From Deltaproteobacteria bacterium (GTDB taxonomy: Bacteria; Desulfobacterota; Syntrophia; Syntrophales; UBA8958): a stretch of 43,154 nucleotides of DNA. The notes beneath the pieces were generated by a model. That model saw nothing but the letters and a program-made list of their open reading frames with translations. It did not search any database and had not been told where the DNA came from. Of this stretch, positions 33,757-42,800 are shown piece after piece (the stretch's first letter is position 1; every line of letters begins with the position of its first letter). Where the stretch lies: assembly GCA_026388335.1 (NCBI GenBank), contig JAPLJZ010000201.1, positions 1 to 43,154 on the forward strand, in the 5' to 3' direction. The position numbers were made by a program, and so were the translations under genes.

Positions 33757-35900
33757 TGGATCAATTCAGAGAAGCGTTCAGAGAAGAAGCCCATGAACTC
33801 CTCGCGGAGCTCGAAACGGCCCTGCTGGAACTGGAAAAGGATCCGGGCGCCGCCGATCTGATTGGCCGGGTCTTCCGGGCCATGCACACCCTCAAAGGGT
33901 CAAGCGGCATGTTTGGGTTCGATGACATCAACAAACTGACCCATGATATCGAAAATGTTTACGACCTAGTCCGGGGGGGAAAGATTCCCGTCACCAGCCC
34001 CCTGATCGACATGACGTTGCGGGCCTGCGATGAGGTAAAAAAGATGATCGAACCGCGGGAAGAGGGCGACGCCGGTCCGGACCTCAAGGCGGCGCTTGCC
34101 GTCAGCGCATCTTTCCGCACCTATCTGGAAAGCTCCCGCGCGGCATCCGTACCCGATGCGGCCCGCGATCAAGCGGGAAAGCAGACTGATGAAAGTAATG
34201 ATACGGATAAAGACAAAGACCGCACCATGACCTATCGGATCTCCTTTCGACCCGCTGCGGACATCTTTTTATCCGGAACTAACCCGGTCCTGCTGCTGAA
34301 CGAAGTCCGCGATCTGGGCCTCTGCCATATCATAGCCAAGACGGAACAGATTCCCCCTCTGGACGAGATTAATCCCGAGGCCTGTTACACGGGCTGGGAG
34401 ATCCTCTTGACATCGGAGCACGATATCAACGCCATCCGGGACGTTTTTATCTTCGTGGAGGATCGATGCACCCTGAATATAGAAGAAATACCTGATGATT
34501 CAGGGGCGGAGGCGGACAAGGAGGACCGGAAGCTGGGAGAGATTCTGGTCGAGCGGGGAGATATTTCGGGATCAGATCTACGCAAAATATTGGATTCACA
34601 TAAGAAAATCGGTGAGATCCTTGTTGAATCGGGGCTGGTCGGGGCGGAAAAGGTGGAAGCCGCCCTTGTTGAACAGATACATACCCGGGAGGTAAAGCAG
34701 CGCAAACAGGTCGCCGAGACGGCAGCCAGCATCCGTGTCCCGGCGGAAAAACTCGACCGCCTCGTTAATATGGTGGGGGAACTGGTTACCGTTCAATCCC
34801 GCCTGTCCCAGATCTCTACGCAACGGAATGATCCGCTCCTTATTCAAGTAGCGGAAGAGGTGGAGCGTCTCATGGCGGAACTCCGGGACAATACCATGAG
34901 TATCCGCATGCTCCCGATCGGCAGCACCTTCAGCCGTTTCGAACGCCTGGTCCGGGATCTCTCGGCGGAATTGGGGAGAGAGGTGGTTCTGAAAACGGAG
35001 GGGGCCGAAACGGAGTTGGACAAGACGGTCATCGAGAAGCTCAATGACCCCCTGGTTCATCTGATCAGAAACTGCATCGATCATGGCATCGAACCCCCCC
35101 ACATCCGGGAAGCTGCGGGAAAACCCCGTCAGGGAACGGTGCTGCTGGCCGCCGAGCATTCCGGGGCCCATGTCGTGATCACCATCCGGGACGATGGGGC
35201 CGGCCTCGACGGGGAAGCGATCCGGGCGAAGGCTATCGAGCGAGGTCTCATCGCTCCGGACACACAATTGTCGGAAAAGGACCTCTATGCACTTATCTTG
35301 CAACCGGGATTTTCGACGGCCAAAAAGGTTTCCAGTGTATCCGGGCGCGGCGTCGGTATGGACGTGGTGAAGCGGGGGATAGAAACTCTCCAGGGGACGA
35401 TCGAGATTGTCAGCGAAAAGGGGCGGGGATCATCGATCATCCTCAAGCTGCCCCTGACCCTGGCGATCATCGACGGCCTGTTGGTCAGAATCGGCGACGA
35501 TTATTTCATTATGCCCCTGGCGGCAATCGAAGAATGCGTCGAGTTGACCGAGGCGGATATTGCCCGGGCTCATGGGAAGTGCATTGCCGAAATACGGGGG
35601 GAAATAGTGCCGTATCTGCGCTTGCGCGATGCTTTCGCTTTTATAGGAGAGCGTCCGGCGATTGAGCAGATTGTGACCACCCGGATTAACGGCAGCCGTG
35701 TCGGCTTCGTCGTCGATCAGGTAGTCGGCGGTCATCAGACGGTGATCAAGAACCTCGGCCGGATGTGCAGGGATGTGCATAGCGTTTCCGGGGCCACCAT
35801 CCTGGGCGACGGGACGGTCGCCCTGATCCTTGATCTTCCGAAAATCGTGCAACAGGCGGAGCAAGACGAAGCGACGAACAGAAAGCAAAGGGGGTATTGA
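33756..35900 (+). CDS. cheA: Chemotaxis histidine kinase CheA with PilB-N-like linker
   Basis: A 714-residue chemotaxis kinase. The Hpt domain has H44 in RAMHTLKGSSGMFGF. After a charged linker comes a P2-like region (about 155-250) and then a double motif LGEILVERGDISGSDL and IGEILVESGLVGAEKV (about 262-310), like the N-domain of type II/IV secretion ATPases. The dimerisation helices begin at VPAEKLDRLVNMVGEL. The ATPase part has HLIRNCIDHGIE, DDGAGLD, GFSTAKKV and GRGVGMDVV, and the C-terminal CheW-like domain ends near residue 700. All kinase motifs are present. No separate cheW is in the window. The stop overlaps the cheR start. Confidence 0.95.
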   Translation: MDQFREAFREEAHELLAELETALLELEKDPGAADLIGRVFRAMHTLKGSSGMFGFDDINKLTHDIENVYDLVRGGKIPVTSPLIDMTLRACDEVKKMIEPREEGDAGPDLKAALAVSASFRTYLESSRAASVPDAARDQAGKQTDESNDTDKDKDRTMTYRISFRPAADIFLSGTNPVLLLNEVRDLGLCHIIAKTEQIPPLDEINPEACYTGWEILLTSEHDINAIRDVFIFVEDRCTLNIEEIPDDSGAEADKEDRKLGEILVERGDISGSDLRKILDSHKKIGEILVESGLVGAEKVEAALVEQIHTREVKQRKQVAETAASIRVPAEKLDRLVNMVGELVTVQSRLSQISTQRNDPLLIQVAEEVERLMAELRDNTMSIRMLPIGSTFSRFERLVRDLSAELGREVVLKTEGAETELDKTVIEKLNDPLVHLIRNCIDHGIEPPHIREAAGKPRQGTVLLAAEHSGAHVVITIRDDGAGLDGEAIRAKAIERGLIAPDTQLSEKDLYALILQPGFSTAKKVSSVSGRGVGMDVVKRGIETLQGTIEIVSEKGRGSSIILKLPLTLAIIDGLLVRIGDDYFIMPLAAIEECVELTEADIARAHGKCIAEIRGEIVPYLRLRDAFAFIGERPAIEQIVTTRINGSRVGFVVDQVVGGHQTVIKNLGRMCRDVHSVSGATILGDGTVALILDLPKIVQQAEQDEATNRKQRGY

Positions 35901-36508
35901 TGGCCTTTACTTTTTTCTTCCGCGACCTCGATCCCCTGACGCACGCGGTTCGCTTTTTGATGAGTGCCGCCAGTGGCCGCAGCCGGGTTCGCATCTGGGA
36001 TGCCGGCTGCGCCATGGGGCAGGAACCTTATACCCTCGCCATCCTCTTGGCGGAGACCATGAATCCCTTTGCCTTCCGGAATGTCCAGATCTTCGCGACG
36101 GATTACGACGCGCCGCTTCTGGAGAGATTGAAAGAAAGCGTCTATCCCTGGGAAGAACTCCAAAGGATTCCTGAGGAGCTGTTCCAAAAGTATTTTCAGC
36201 CTGCGGAAAGGGAAGGGTACTTCCGGCTTATTGACCAGATCAGACAATGCATCCAGCCGAGCTGGCACGACCTCTTGACCTATAAACCGCTTCGGGACGG
36301 TTTCAGCCTGGTCTTATGTAAGAACGTCATGTTGCACTTCCAGCCCGAGCAGCGGGTGAAAGTGATCCGGATGTTTCACAGCGCCCTGGAGCCGGGGGGG
36401 ATTTTTGTCACCGAGCACACGCAGAAGATGCCTGGGGAGGCCTCCCATCTTTTCGAGCAGTTGCTGTCGGACTGTCAGGTATTTAGAAAGATTGAGGCGA
36501 CGACGTGA
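35900..36508 (+). CDS. cheR: CheR-type receptor methyltransferase, short form
   Basis: A 202-residue SAM-dependent methyltransferase that should methylate glutamates of the receptors. SAM-binding motif IWDAGCAMGQEPYTLAI matches the CheR signature, with Q in place of the usual second E. The motif IFATDYD follows, and LVLCKNVMLHF and GGIFVTEHTQ complete the catalytic domain. The all-helical N-terminal subdomain of ordinary CheR (about 80 residues) is missing, so docking to receptors may differ. ATG 35900 shares one base with the cheA stop (TGATG). The stop overlaps the next start (GTGA). No cheB is seen in the window. Confidence 0.88.
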   Translation: MAFTFFFRDLDPLTHAVRFLMSAASGRSRVRIWDAGCAMGQEPYTLAILLAETMNPFAFRNVQIFATDYDAPLLERLKESVYPWEELQRIPEELFQKYFQPAEREGYFRLIDQIRQCIQPSWHDLLTYKPLRDGFSLVLCKNVMLHFQPEQRVKVIRMFHSALEPGGIFVTEHTQKMPGEASHLFEQLLSDCQVFRKIEATT

Positions 36509-37137
36509 AGATTATCTCTGTCCCCGGCAACGGCAATATTTACAGCTCGAATGTCTATCTGGTCCAGGGGGATTGGAAGCGCATCGAGGACATTAACACG
36601 CTGGTGGACGTGGGGAACGATCCCGCCATCCTGGAACAGCTTGAGAAAATGTCTACGGGGGTAGGGAAAAAGAAGGTCGAGCAGGTGGTGCTGACGCACA
36701 GTCATTCGGATCATTCGGCCCTTTTGCCCATGATCAGGGAACGATATAAACCTAAAGTGTTCGCCTTTTCTCCCTATCTGGAAGGCGTTGACCACGTCCT
36801 TACCCATGGACAGCGCCTGCGGATGGGCGACCGGGACTTCGAGGTCATTCACACTACCGGACACAGCGAGGACTCCATTTCTCTGTTCAACGAAGACGAA
36901 GGTGTCCTCTTTGTCGGCGACGCGCAGGTGATCGTTCGTTCCTCGGGGGGAGAGTATGAGGAAGATTTCGTCCAAGCCATGAAGAACATCTGCCAGCGCA
37001 ATGTGAAGAAGATCTATTTTGGGCACGGCGACCCGATCTGTCAGGGGGTGCAGAGACTGTTGATTGATTCCCTGCACAATATCCGCAACGCCAATAGACG
37101 GTTGAAACAGGTCATGAAGGAGGCAGGGGCATACTGA
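36505..37137 (+). CDS. Metallo-beta-lactamase-fold protein of the chemotaxis cluster
   Basis: A 210-residue protein with all metal ligands of a binuclear metallo-beta-lactamase-fold hydrolase: THSHSDH, later H in HTTGHSEDS, bridging D in LFVGDAQV and final H in YFGHGDP. The GTG start (36505) overlaps the cheR stop, so it belongs to the cluster. A relative in other chemotaxis operons is the diiron oxygen sensor ODP, but that protein has the flavodiiron HxExDH pattern, whereas here HxHxDH favours zinc hydrolase chemistry. The substrate is unknown; a signalling ester or thioester are only guesses. Confidence 0.85.
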   Translation: MKIISVPGNGNIYSSNVYLVQGDWKRIEDINTLVDVGNDPAILEQLEKMSTGVGKKKVEQVVLTHSHSDHSALLPMIRERYKPKVFAFSPYLEGVDHVLTHGQRLRMGDRDFEVIHTTGHSEDSISLFNEDEGVLFVGDAQVIVRSSGGEYEEDFVQAMKNICQRNVKKIYFGHGDPICQGVQRLLIDSLHNIRNANRRLKQVMKEAGAY

Positions 37138-37211
37138 TTATCTTGATCAATCGGGAGAAAGAATCAGGATACGACAAAAAAGATAATGGCTATGAAGAGG
37201 GGGGAAAAGCA

Positions 37212-39599
37212 ATGTTGGCAAAAATGAAACTCACATCGCGGATTGTCCTGCAATCCGTCATCATCATCATGAGTTTTGTCCTGGCACTGGGATGGCTGCA
37301 TTATCATCTGAAGGGAAAACTGTATGATGAAAAAATCAAGGCGACAAAGCATGTGGTCGATGTCGCTTACAGTACTCTCGCGCAATATGATGAGCGCGTG
37401 AAGAAGGGGGAATTAGAAATGGAGGAAGCACGGAAAAGGGCGGCCTCAGATGTGCAAAACCTCCGGTATGCAGAGAAAGAGTACTTCTGGATCAACGATC
37501 TTGTTCCACGGATGGTCATGCATCCCTACAAACCCGAGCTGAACGGCAAAGATCTATCGGAAGAGAAGGATCCCAACGGGAAAAGACTTTTTGTAGAATT
37601 TGTCAACGTGGGTAAGGAGAAGGGAGAAGGCTTAGTCGAGTATATGTGGCCCAAGCAGGGCGAAACGAAACCGGTCCCTAAAATTTCCTATGTTAAGCTT
37701 TTCAAACCCTGGGGATGGATCGTCGGTTCGGGAATCTACGTCGATGATTTGCAGAAGGAGTTTGCAACTATATTCTATATTATCCTGGGTCTCATCCTGG
37801 TGATTAGTATCGGTGGCCTGGCCTGTTCTATCCTGATGACCCGCAGCATTACAAAACCTCTTAAAGACCTCCTTGCCGCCACGGACAAAATAGCAGCGGG
37901 TGATATGAATGTAACCCTGGAGATAAAAAGCAGGGACGAAGTTGGCACGCTTGCCCAATCCTTCAAAACAATGGTCAATAACATCAATCTGCTCATCACC
38001 GATGCCGATCTGCTCTCGAAGGCCGCCGTGGAAGGAAAGCTCGCCACCCGGGCCGATGCTTCCAAGCACCAGGGCGACTTCAGAAAGATCGTCCAGGGAG
38101 TCAATGACACCCTCGACGCCGTCATCGGGCCTCTGAATGTAGCCGCCGAGTATGTGGACCGGATCTCCAAGGGCGACATCCCCCCGAAGATCACCGACAG
38201 CTATAACGGTGACTTCAACGAGATCAAGAACAACCTCAACCAGTGCATCGACGCCGTTAACGCGCTGGTTGCCGATGTGAACATCCTCTCGAAGGCGGCA
38301 GTGGAAGGCAAACTGGCGACCCGTGCCGATGCCGCCAAGCACCAGGGCGACTTCCAGAAGATCGTCGCCGGTGTCAACGACACCCTCGACTCCGTCATCG
38401 GACCTCTTAATGTCGCCGCCGAGTATGTAGACCGGATCTCCAAGGGCGACATCCCCCCGAAGATCACCGACAGCTATAACGGTGACTTCAACGAGATCAA
38501 GAACAACCTCAATGTCCTTATCGAGGCGATGAATGAGATTACCGGTGTGGGCGAGCAGATTGCCGATGGCAATCTGATGGTGGAAATTAGCAAACGATCG
38601 GAACAGGATAAACTCATGCAGGCACTGATTGTCATGCTGGAAAAACTGACCGAGGTCGTCACAAACGTTCAGAATGCGACGGAGCAGGTAGGACAGGGAA
38701 GTCAGGAGATGAGCTCGAAAACCGAGCAGATTTCCCAGGGAGCAACGGAACAGGCGGCTTCAGCGGAAGAGGTGTCTTCTTCCATGGAAGAAATGGCCGC
38801 AACCATCATGCAAAACGCCGATAACGCGCAACAGACGGAGCAGATTGCCGTTAAATCCGCCGCCGACGCCCGTGAAGGCGGCAAGGCAGTAGAAGAGACG
38901 GTGACGGCCATGAGGGAAATCGCCAACAAGATTTCCATCATCGAGGAAATCGCCCGTCAGACCAACATGCTGGCCCTCAATGCAGCGATTGAAGCGGCGC
39001 GGGCAGGCGAGCACGGAAAAGGATTTGCCGTCGTTGCCGCCGAGGTGAGACGCCTGGCGGAGAGAAGCCAGACGGCGGCGGGAGAAATCAACCGCTTGTC
39101 CGCCTCCAGCGTTCAGATTGCCGAAAAGGCGGGTCAGATGCTTGCTCAGATCGTCCCGGCGATTCAGAAGACGGCCGATCTGGTTCAGGAGATCAACGCC
39201 GCCAGCAGTGAACAGAAGAACGGCGCCGATCAGATCAACAAGGCCATCCAGCAGTTGGACCAGGTGATTCAGCAGAATGCGGCGGCGGCGGAAGAAATGG
39301 CCGCTACGTCGGGAGAACTGACGGAACAGGCCGACCAGCTCCAGACAGCGGTTGCGTTCTTCAGGACGGATGACCAAGCCGGAAACAAGCGAGACGGAAA
39401 GAAGAGCGCCCGCATGAAAGAAACTACTGGCGGCTATAAGAGCGTGGTGCCCGGCTTGATAATTCGGACCGCGGACAAACGCCTGGCTGCAAGTGCCGCC
39501 TCGCCAAAAACAACCGTAAAACCATCAGGTTATGCGCTGGACCTCACGGATAGTAAACCCAAAAGAGATGCTCAAGACGCAGAGTTCGAGAAATATTAG
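37212..39599 (+). CDS. Methyl-accepting chemotaxis protein, Cache sensor and HAMP repeats
   Basis: A 795-residue receptor. ATG 37212 follows GAGGGGGG by 7 bases; the open frame upstream has only a TTG. Span 1 is about residues 12-34; the periplasmic single-Cache domain (about 35-180) has [25 protein letters not shown] split by motif spacing typical of the family and ends [15 protein letters not shown]. Span 2 (about 182-207) leads to a HAMP ([10 protein letters not shown]). Two 91-residue units follow (VEGK at 273 and 364), each apparently a HAMP pair. The signalling tip is near 579-620 ([22 protein letters not shown]). The protein ends AEFEKY, where EFEKY fits a CheR docking pentapeptide. 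Confidence 0.93.
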   Translation: MLAKMKLTSRIVLQSVIIIMSFVLALGWLHYHLKGKLYDEKIKATKHVVDVAYSTLAQYDERVKKGELEMEEARKRAASDVQNLRYAEKEYFWINDLVPRMVMHPYKPELNGKDLSEEKDPNGKRLFVEFVNVGKEKGEGLVEYMWPKQGETKPVPKISYVKLFKPWGWIVGSGIYVDDLQKEFATIFYIILGLILVISIGGLACSILMTRSITKPLKDLLAATDKIAAGDMNVTLEIKSRDEVGTLAQSFKTMVNNINLLITDADLLSKAAVEGKLATRADASKHQGDFRKIVQGVNDTLDAVIGPLNVAAEYVDRISKGDIPPKITDSYNGDFNEIKNNLNQCIDAVNALVADVNILSKAAVEGKLATRADAAKHQGDFQKIVAGVNDTLDSVIGPLNVAAEYVDRISKGDIPPKITDSYNGDFNEIKNNLNVLIEAMNEITGVGEQIADGNLMVEISKRSEQDKLMQALIVMLEKLTEVVTNVQNATEQVGQGSQEMSSKTEQISQGATEQAASAEEVSSSMEEMAATIMQNADNAQQTEQIAVKSAADAREGGKAVEETVTAMREIANKISIIEEIARQTNMLALNAAIEAARAGEHGKGFAVVAAEVRRLAERSQTAAGEINRLSASSVQIAEKAGQMLAQIVPAIQKTADLVQEINAASSEQKNGADQINKAIQQLDQVIQQNAAAAEEMAATSGELTEQADQLQTAVAFFRTDDQAGNKRDGKKSARMKETTGGYKSVVPGLIIRTADKRLAASAASPKTTVKPSGYALDLTDSKPKRDAQDAEFEKY
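37974..38519 (+). repeat. Two tandem 273-bp repeats (HAMP-pair units)
   Basis: Units 37974-38246 and 38247-38519. The second half is almost identical in DNA: across about 93 bases starting at GCCGAGTATGT (38145 and 38418) I count one difference, much closer than third-codon drift would allow. This suggests recent duplication or gene conversion. Confidence 0.85.
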
Positions 39600-39825
39600 G
39601 GGGTATCATGGCTTGCTTCGGACTCTTAAAAAACGCGATTCCAAGAAAGAAAAACGAAATTGCAACCTTATAATGAAGGGAAGGAGTGATGAGAAAAAAG
39701 TTGATATTGATGTTCGTGGACATGTCCGGCGCATGCCGCGTTGACGGGGCAAACGAGAAACCGGTCGGGGGAAGACCCGGCCATACGGAAAGACTTCGAC
39801 TGGAAACCAAGATAAGGAGGGAGAT
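39600..39825 (+). other. Leader between the two poly-HAMP receptor genes
   Basis: There is no convincing gene here. An ORF of 50 codons (39689-39841, MRKKLILMFVDMSG onward) has AAGGAG only 2 bases before its ATG and overlaps the receptor start; I doubt it is expressed. Two hairpins are visible: CGGC-GCAT-GCCG near 39730 and GGTCGGG...CCCGGCC near 39765-39785. They may belong to an mRNA leader. Confidence 0.35.
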
Positions 39826-42800
39826 ATGTTTAAAAACGTGAAAATCGGTGCAAAGCTTATGGGCGGATTCTCATTGGCGGTGCTTATAATGGTTATCGTC
39901 GCCGCCGGTGGTTACTGGGGTGCGCACTCATTAGCGAAGAAAACGGAAGAAATTGCCGCTAACAGGTTGCCGAGTATCATAGGGCTTGGGCTGGTGAGCG
40001 AGGCACAGATAGCTATACAGAGAGCTGAACGTGCTATATTGATCCCGGAGTTTTTTAAGGATGAGAAAGAAAGGAACCATCAGATCAAAAATGCCGAGGA
40101 TGCTTGGAAAAAGGTGGAGAAGGGCTGGAAGATCTATGAGCCCCTCCCTCAGACAAAAGAAGAAGAAAAGCTCTGGAAGCAGTTTGTCCCGGTCTGGGAG
40201 CAGTGGAAGGATTTGCACAAACAGGTCTTTACCCTTGTAAAGAGCGGCAAACGGGATGAAGCGCTGGCCCTCTCAACTGGAAAGGCGCGGGAAGCACTCA
40301 ATGGTTCGGAAAAGCTTCTCGATGAACTGGTAACTATGAACGAGAATCTTGCTGCGGAAGAGCACAAAGCGGCCACCGCAATGGCAGCATCGGTGAAAAT
40401 GCTCTTGTTGATTGTTGCGCTGATCGGTGTCGTCCTGGCCATACTCTCAGCTGTATTCATCTCCCGGGACATCAGTAAAATCCTCAATGCGCTGCTGGCG
40501 GAAATCAAAACCCTGGTTGCTGCTGCCGTAGGCGGAAAACTTGCCACAAGAGCCGATCCGGAGAAAATTAACTTTGAATTCAGGGGAATTGCCACGGGTC
40601 TTAACGAAACCCTCGATGCGGTGATCGGGCCGCTGAACGTGGCGGCGGAGTACGTGGACCGGATCTCGAAGGGTGATATCCCCCCGAAGATCACGGACAG
40701 CTACAACGGTGATTTCAACGAGATCAAGAATAACCTGAACCAAGCCATCGATGCGGTGAATGCGCTGGTGGCCGACGCCAATGTGCTGTCGAAGGCGGCG
40801 GTGGAAGGTAAACTCGCCACCCGTGCCGATGCAACGAAGCATCAGGGCGACTTCCGGAAGATCGTAGAAGGGGTGAACCAGACCCTGGATGCGGTAATCG
40901 GACCGTTGAATGTAGCAGCGGAGTATGTGGACCGGATCTCGAAGGGCGATATTCCCCCGAAGATCACGGACAGCTATAACGGCGACTTCAACGAGATCAA
41001 GAACAATCTGAACCAGTGCATCGACGCTGTAAACGTGTTGGTGGCTGACGCCAACATGCTCTCGAAGGCAGCGGTGGAAGGCAAACTGGCGACCCGGGCC
41101 GACGCCGCGAAGCATCAGGGTGACTTCCGGAAGATCGTGGAAGGGGTGAACCAGACGCTGGATGCGGTCATTGGGCCGTTGAATGTAGCAGCGGAGTACG
41201 TGGACCGGATCTCCAAGGGCGATCTGCCCCCGAAGATCACGGATGCATACAATGGAGACTTCAACGAGATCAAGAATAACCTGAACAACTGTATCGACAA
41301 CATCAACGCCCTGGTGGGCGACGCCGGGCTGCTGGTCACGGCGGCGGTTGAAGGGAAGCTGGCCACGAGAGCGGATGCAACAAAGCATCAGGGTGACTTC
41401 CGGAAGATCGTGGAAGGTGTCAATCAGACGCTGGACCGGGTGGTGGGATTTATCGATGATATGCCGACGCCGGCAATGATTATCGATAATGATTACAGCA
41501 TTATGTATATGAACAAGATTGGGGCGCAAGTAGGGAATCGGCAGCCGAAAGACCTTCTGGGCACGAAGTGCTTCGAACATTTTCGGACCAGCGACTGCCG
41601 TACCGCCAAGTGTGCATGTGACCGGTCAATGCAGTCGGGTTCGGGGGCCACCAGTGAAACGGACGCCCACCCAGGTACGCTCAATCTTGATATCTCGTAT
41701 TCGGCTACACCGGTAAAAAACAGAGAAGGGAAAGTCATCGGGGCGTTTGAAGTGGTGACGGACCAGACGGCAGTCAAGCAGGCGATGCGATTGGCGGATA
41801 AGGTAAAGACATTTCAAGATAATGAAGTGGCGATACTGCTGACTGGACTGGAAGCTATGGCGCAGGGAAAGATGGCGTTTGAACTTGCGGACGTAGCGGG
41901 GGATTCAGATACGGCGGTGGTCAAGCAGGCGTTTGACCGGCTGAAGACGGCGGTCAGCACTTGCCGAGATGCGGTCAATGCTATGACTACAGACGCCGGT
42001 GTGCTGGTGAAGGCGGCAGTGGAGGGTAAGCTTGCCACCCGTGCCGATGCGACGAAGCATCAGGGCGACTTCCGGAAGATTGTGGAAGGGGTAAATCAGA
42101 CCCTGGATGCGGTCATTGGACCGTTGAATGTAGCGGCGGAGTATGTGGACCGGATTTCGAAGGGTGAGACTCCTCCCGTCATTACTGATAACTATAACGG
42201 AGACTTCAATGAGATCAAAAATAATCTAAATGCCTGTATAGAGGCGACGGCTCAACAAGCTAATGCAGCACAAAAAGTGGCCGAAGGGGATCTGTCCGTT
42301 CAGATTCACGTAAGATGCGAACAGGATATTCTTGCCAAAAGCATGAATAATGTCATTGGAGCCTTAAAAGATTTGCAGAAGGAAATGTCCAGACTTACGA
42401 TTGCTTCCCGTGAAGGCTTGCTTTCCGAGCGCGGCAAGACCGAAAACTTCAAGGGCGCCTATGCGGAAGTGGTGACGGGTGTTAATGAGATGCTGGACGC
42501 GATCCTTCTTCCCATCGGTGAGGGTAATCGTATCTTGAGCTTGATATGTGGTGGAAATCTCCGGGAAAAGATTGAGATTGCCTGCAAAGGTGATCATGAG
42601 CGAATGAAGGACGCAATAAACGGCGTACATACCTGGTTAAGCGAGCTGGTTGCCTATGTTACCAAGATCGCCAATGGTGATCTGACGGCAACAATGTCTA
42701 AAGCATCTGAACAGGATCAAATCCACGAGTGGCTAGTATTGATGAAGAACAACATCAACGCCCTGGTGGGCGACGCCGGGATGCTTGTCACAGCAGCAGT

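Noticed and set aside
36505-37137. True beta-lactamase resistance gene
   Set aside because: There is no signal peptide and the gene is embedded in the chemotaxis cluster, so only the fold is shared.
39720-39800. c-di-GMP-I riboswitch (GGGGCAAAC and nearby G-rich hairpin)
   Set aside because: The core GACGCAAAGCC-type strand and the receptor stem could not be placed; only one short word agrees.
39689-39841. Small ORF with signal-peptide-like start before the giant receptor
   Set aside because: Ribosome site is only 2 bases from the ATG, the sequence matches nothing and it overlaps the receptor start; kept only as a remark on the leader.
40447-41580. Minus-strand ORF of 377 codons within the giant receptor
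   Set aside because: It mirrors the 273-bp repeats; the plus-strand frame is the real gene, with known domains on both sides.
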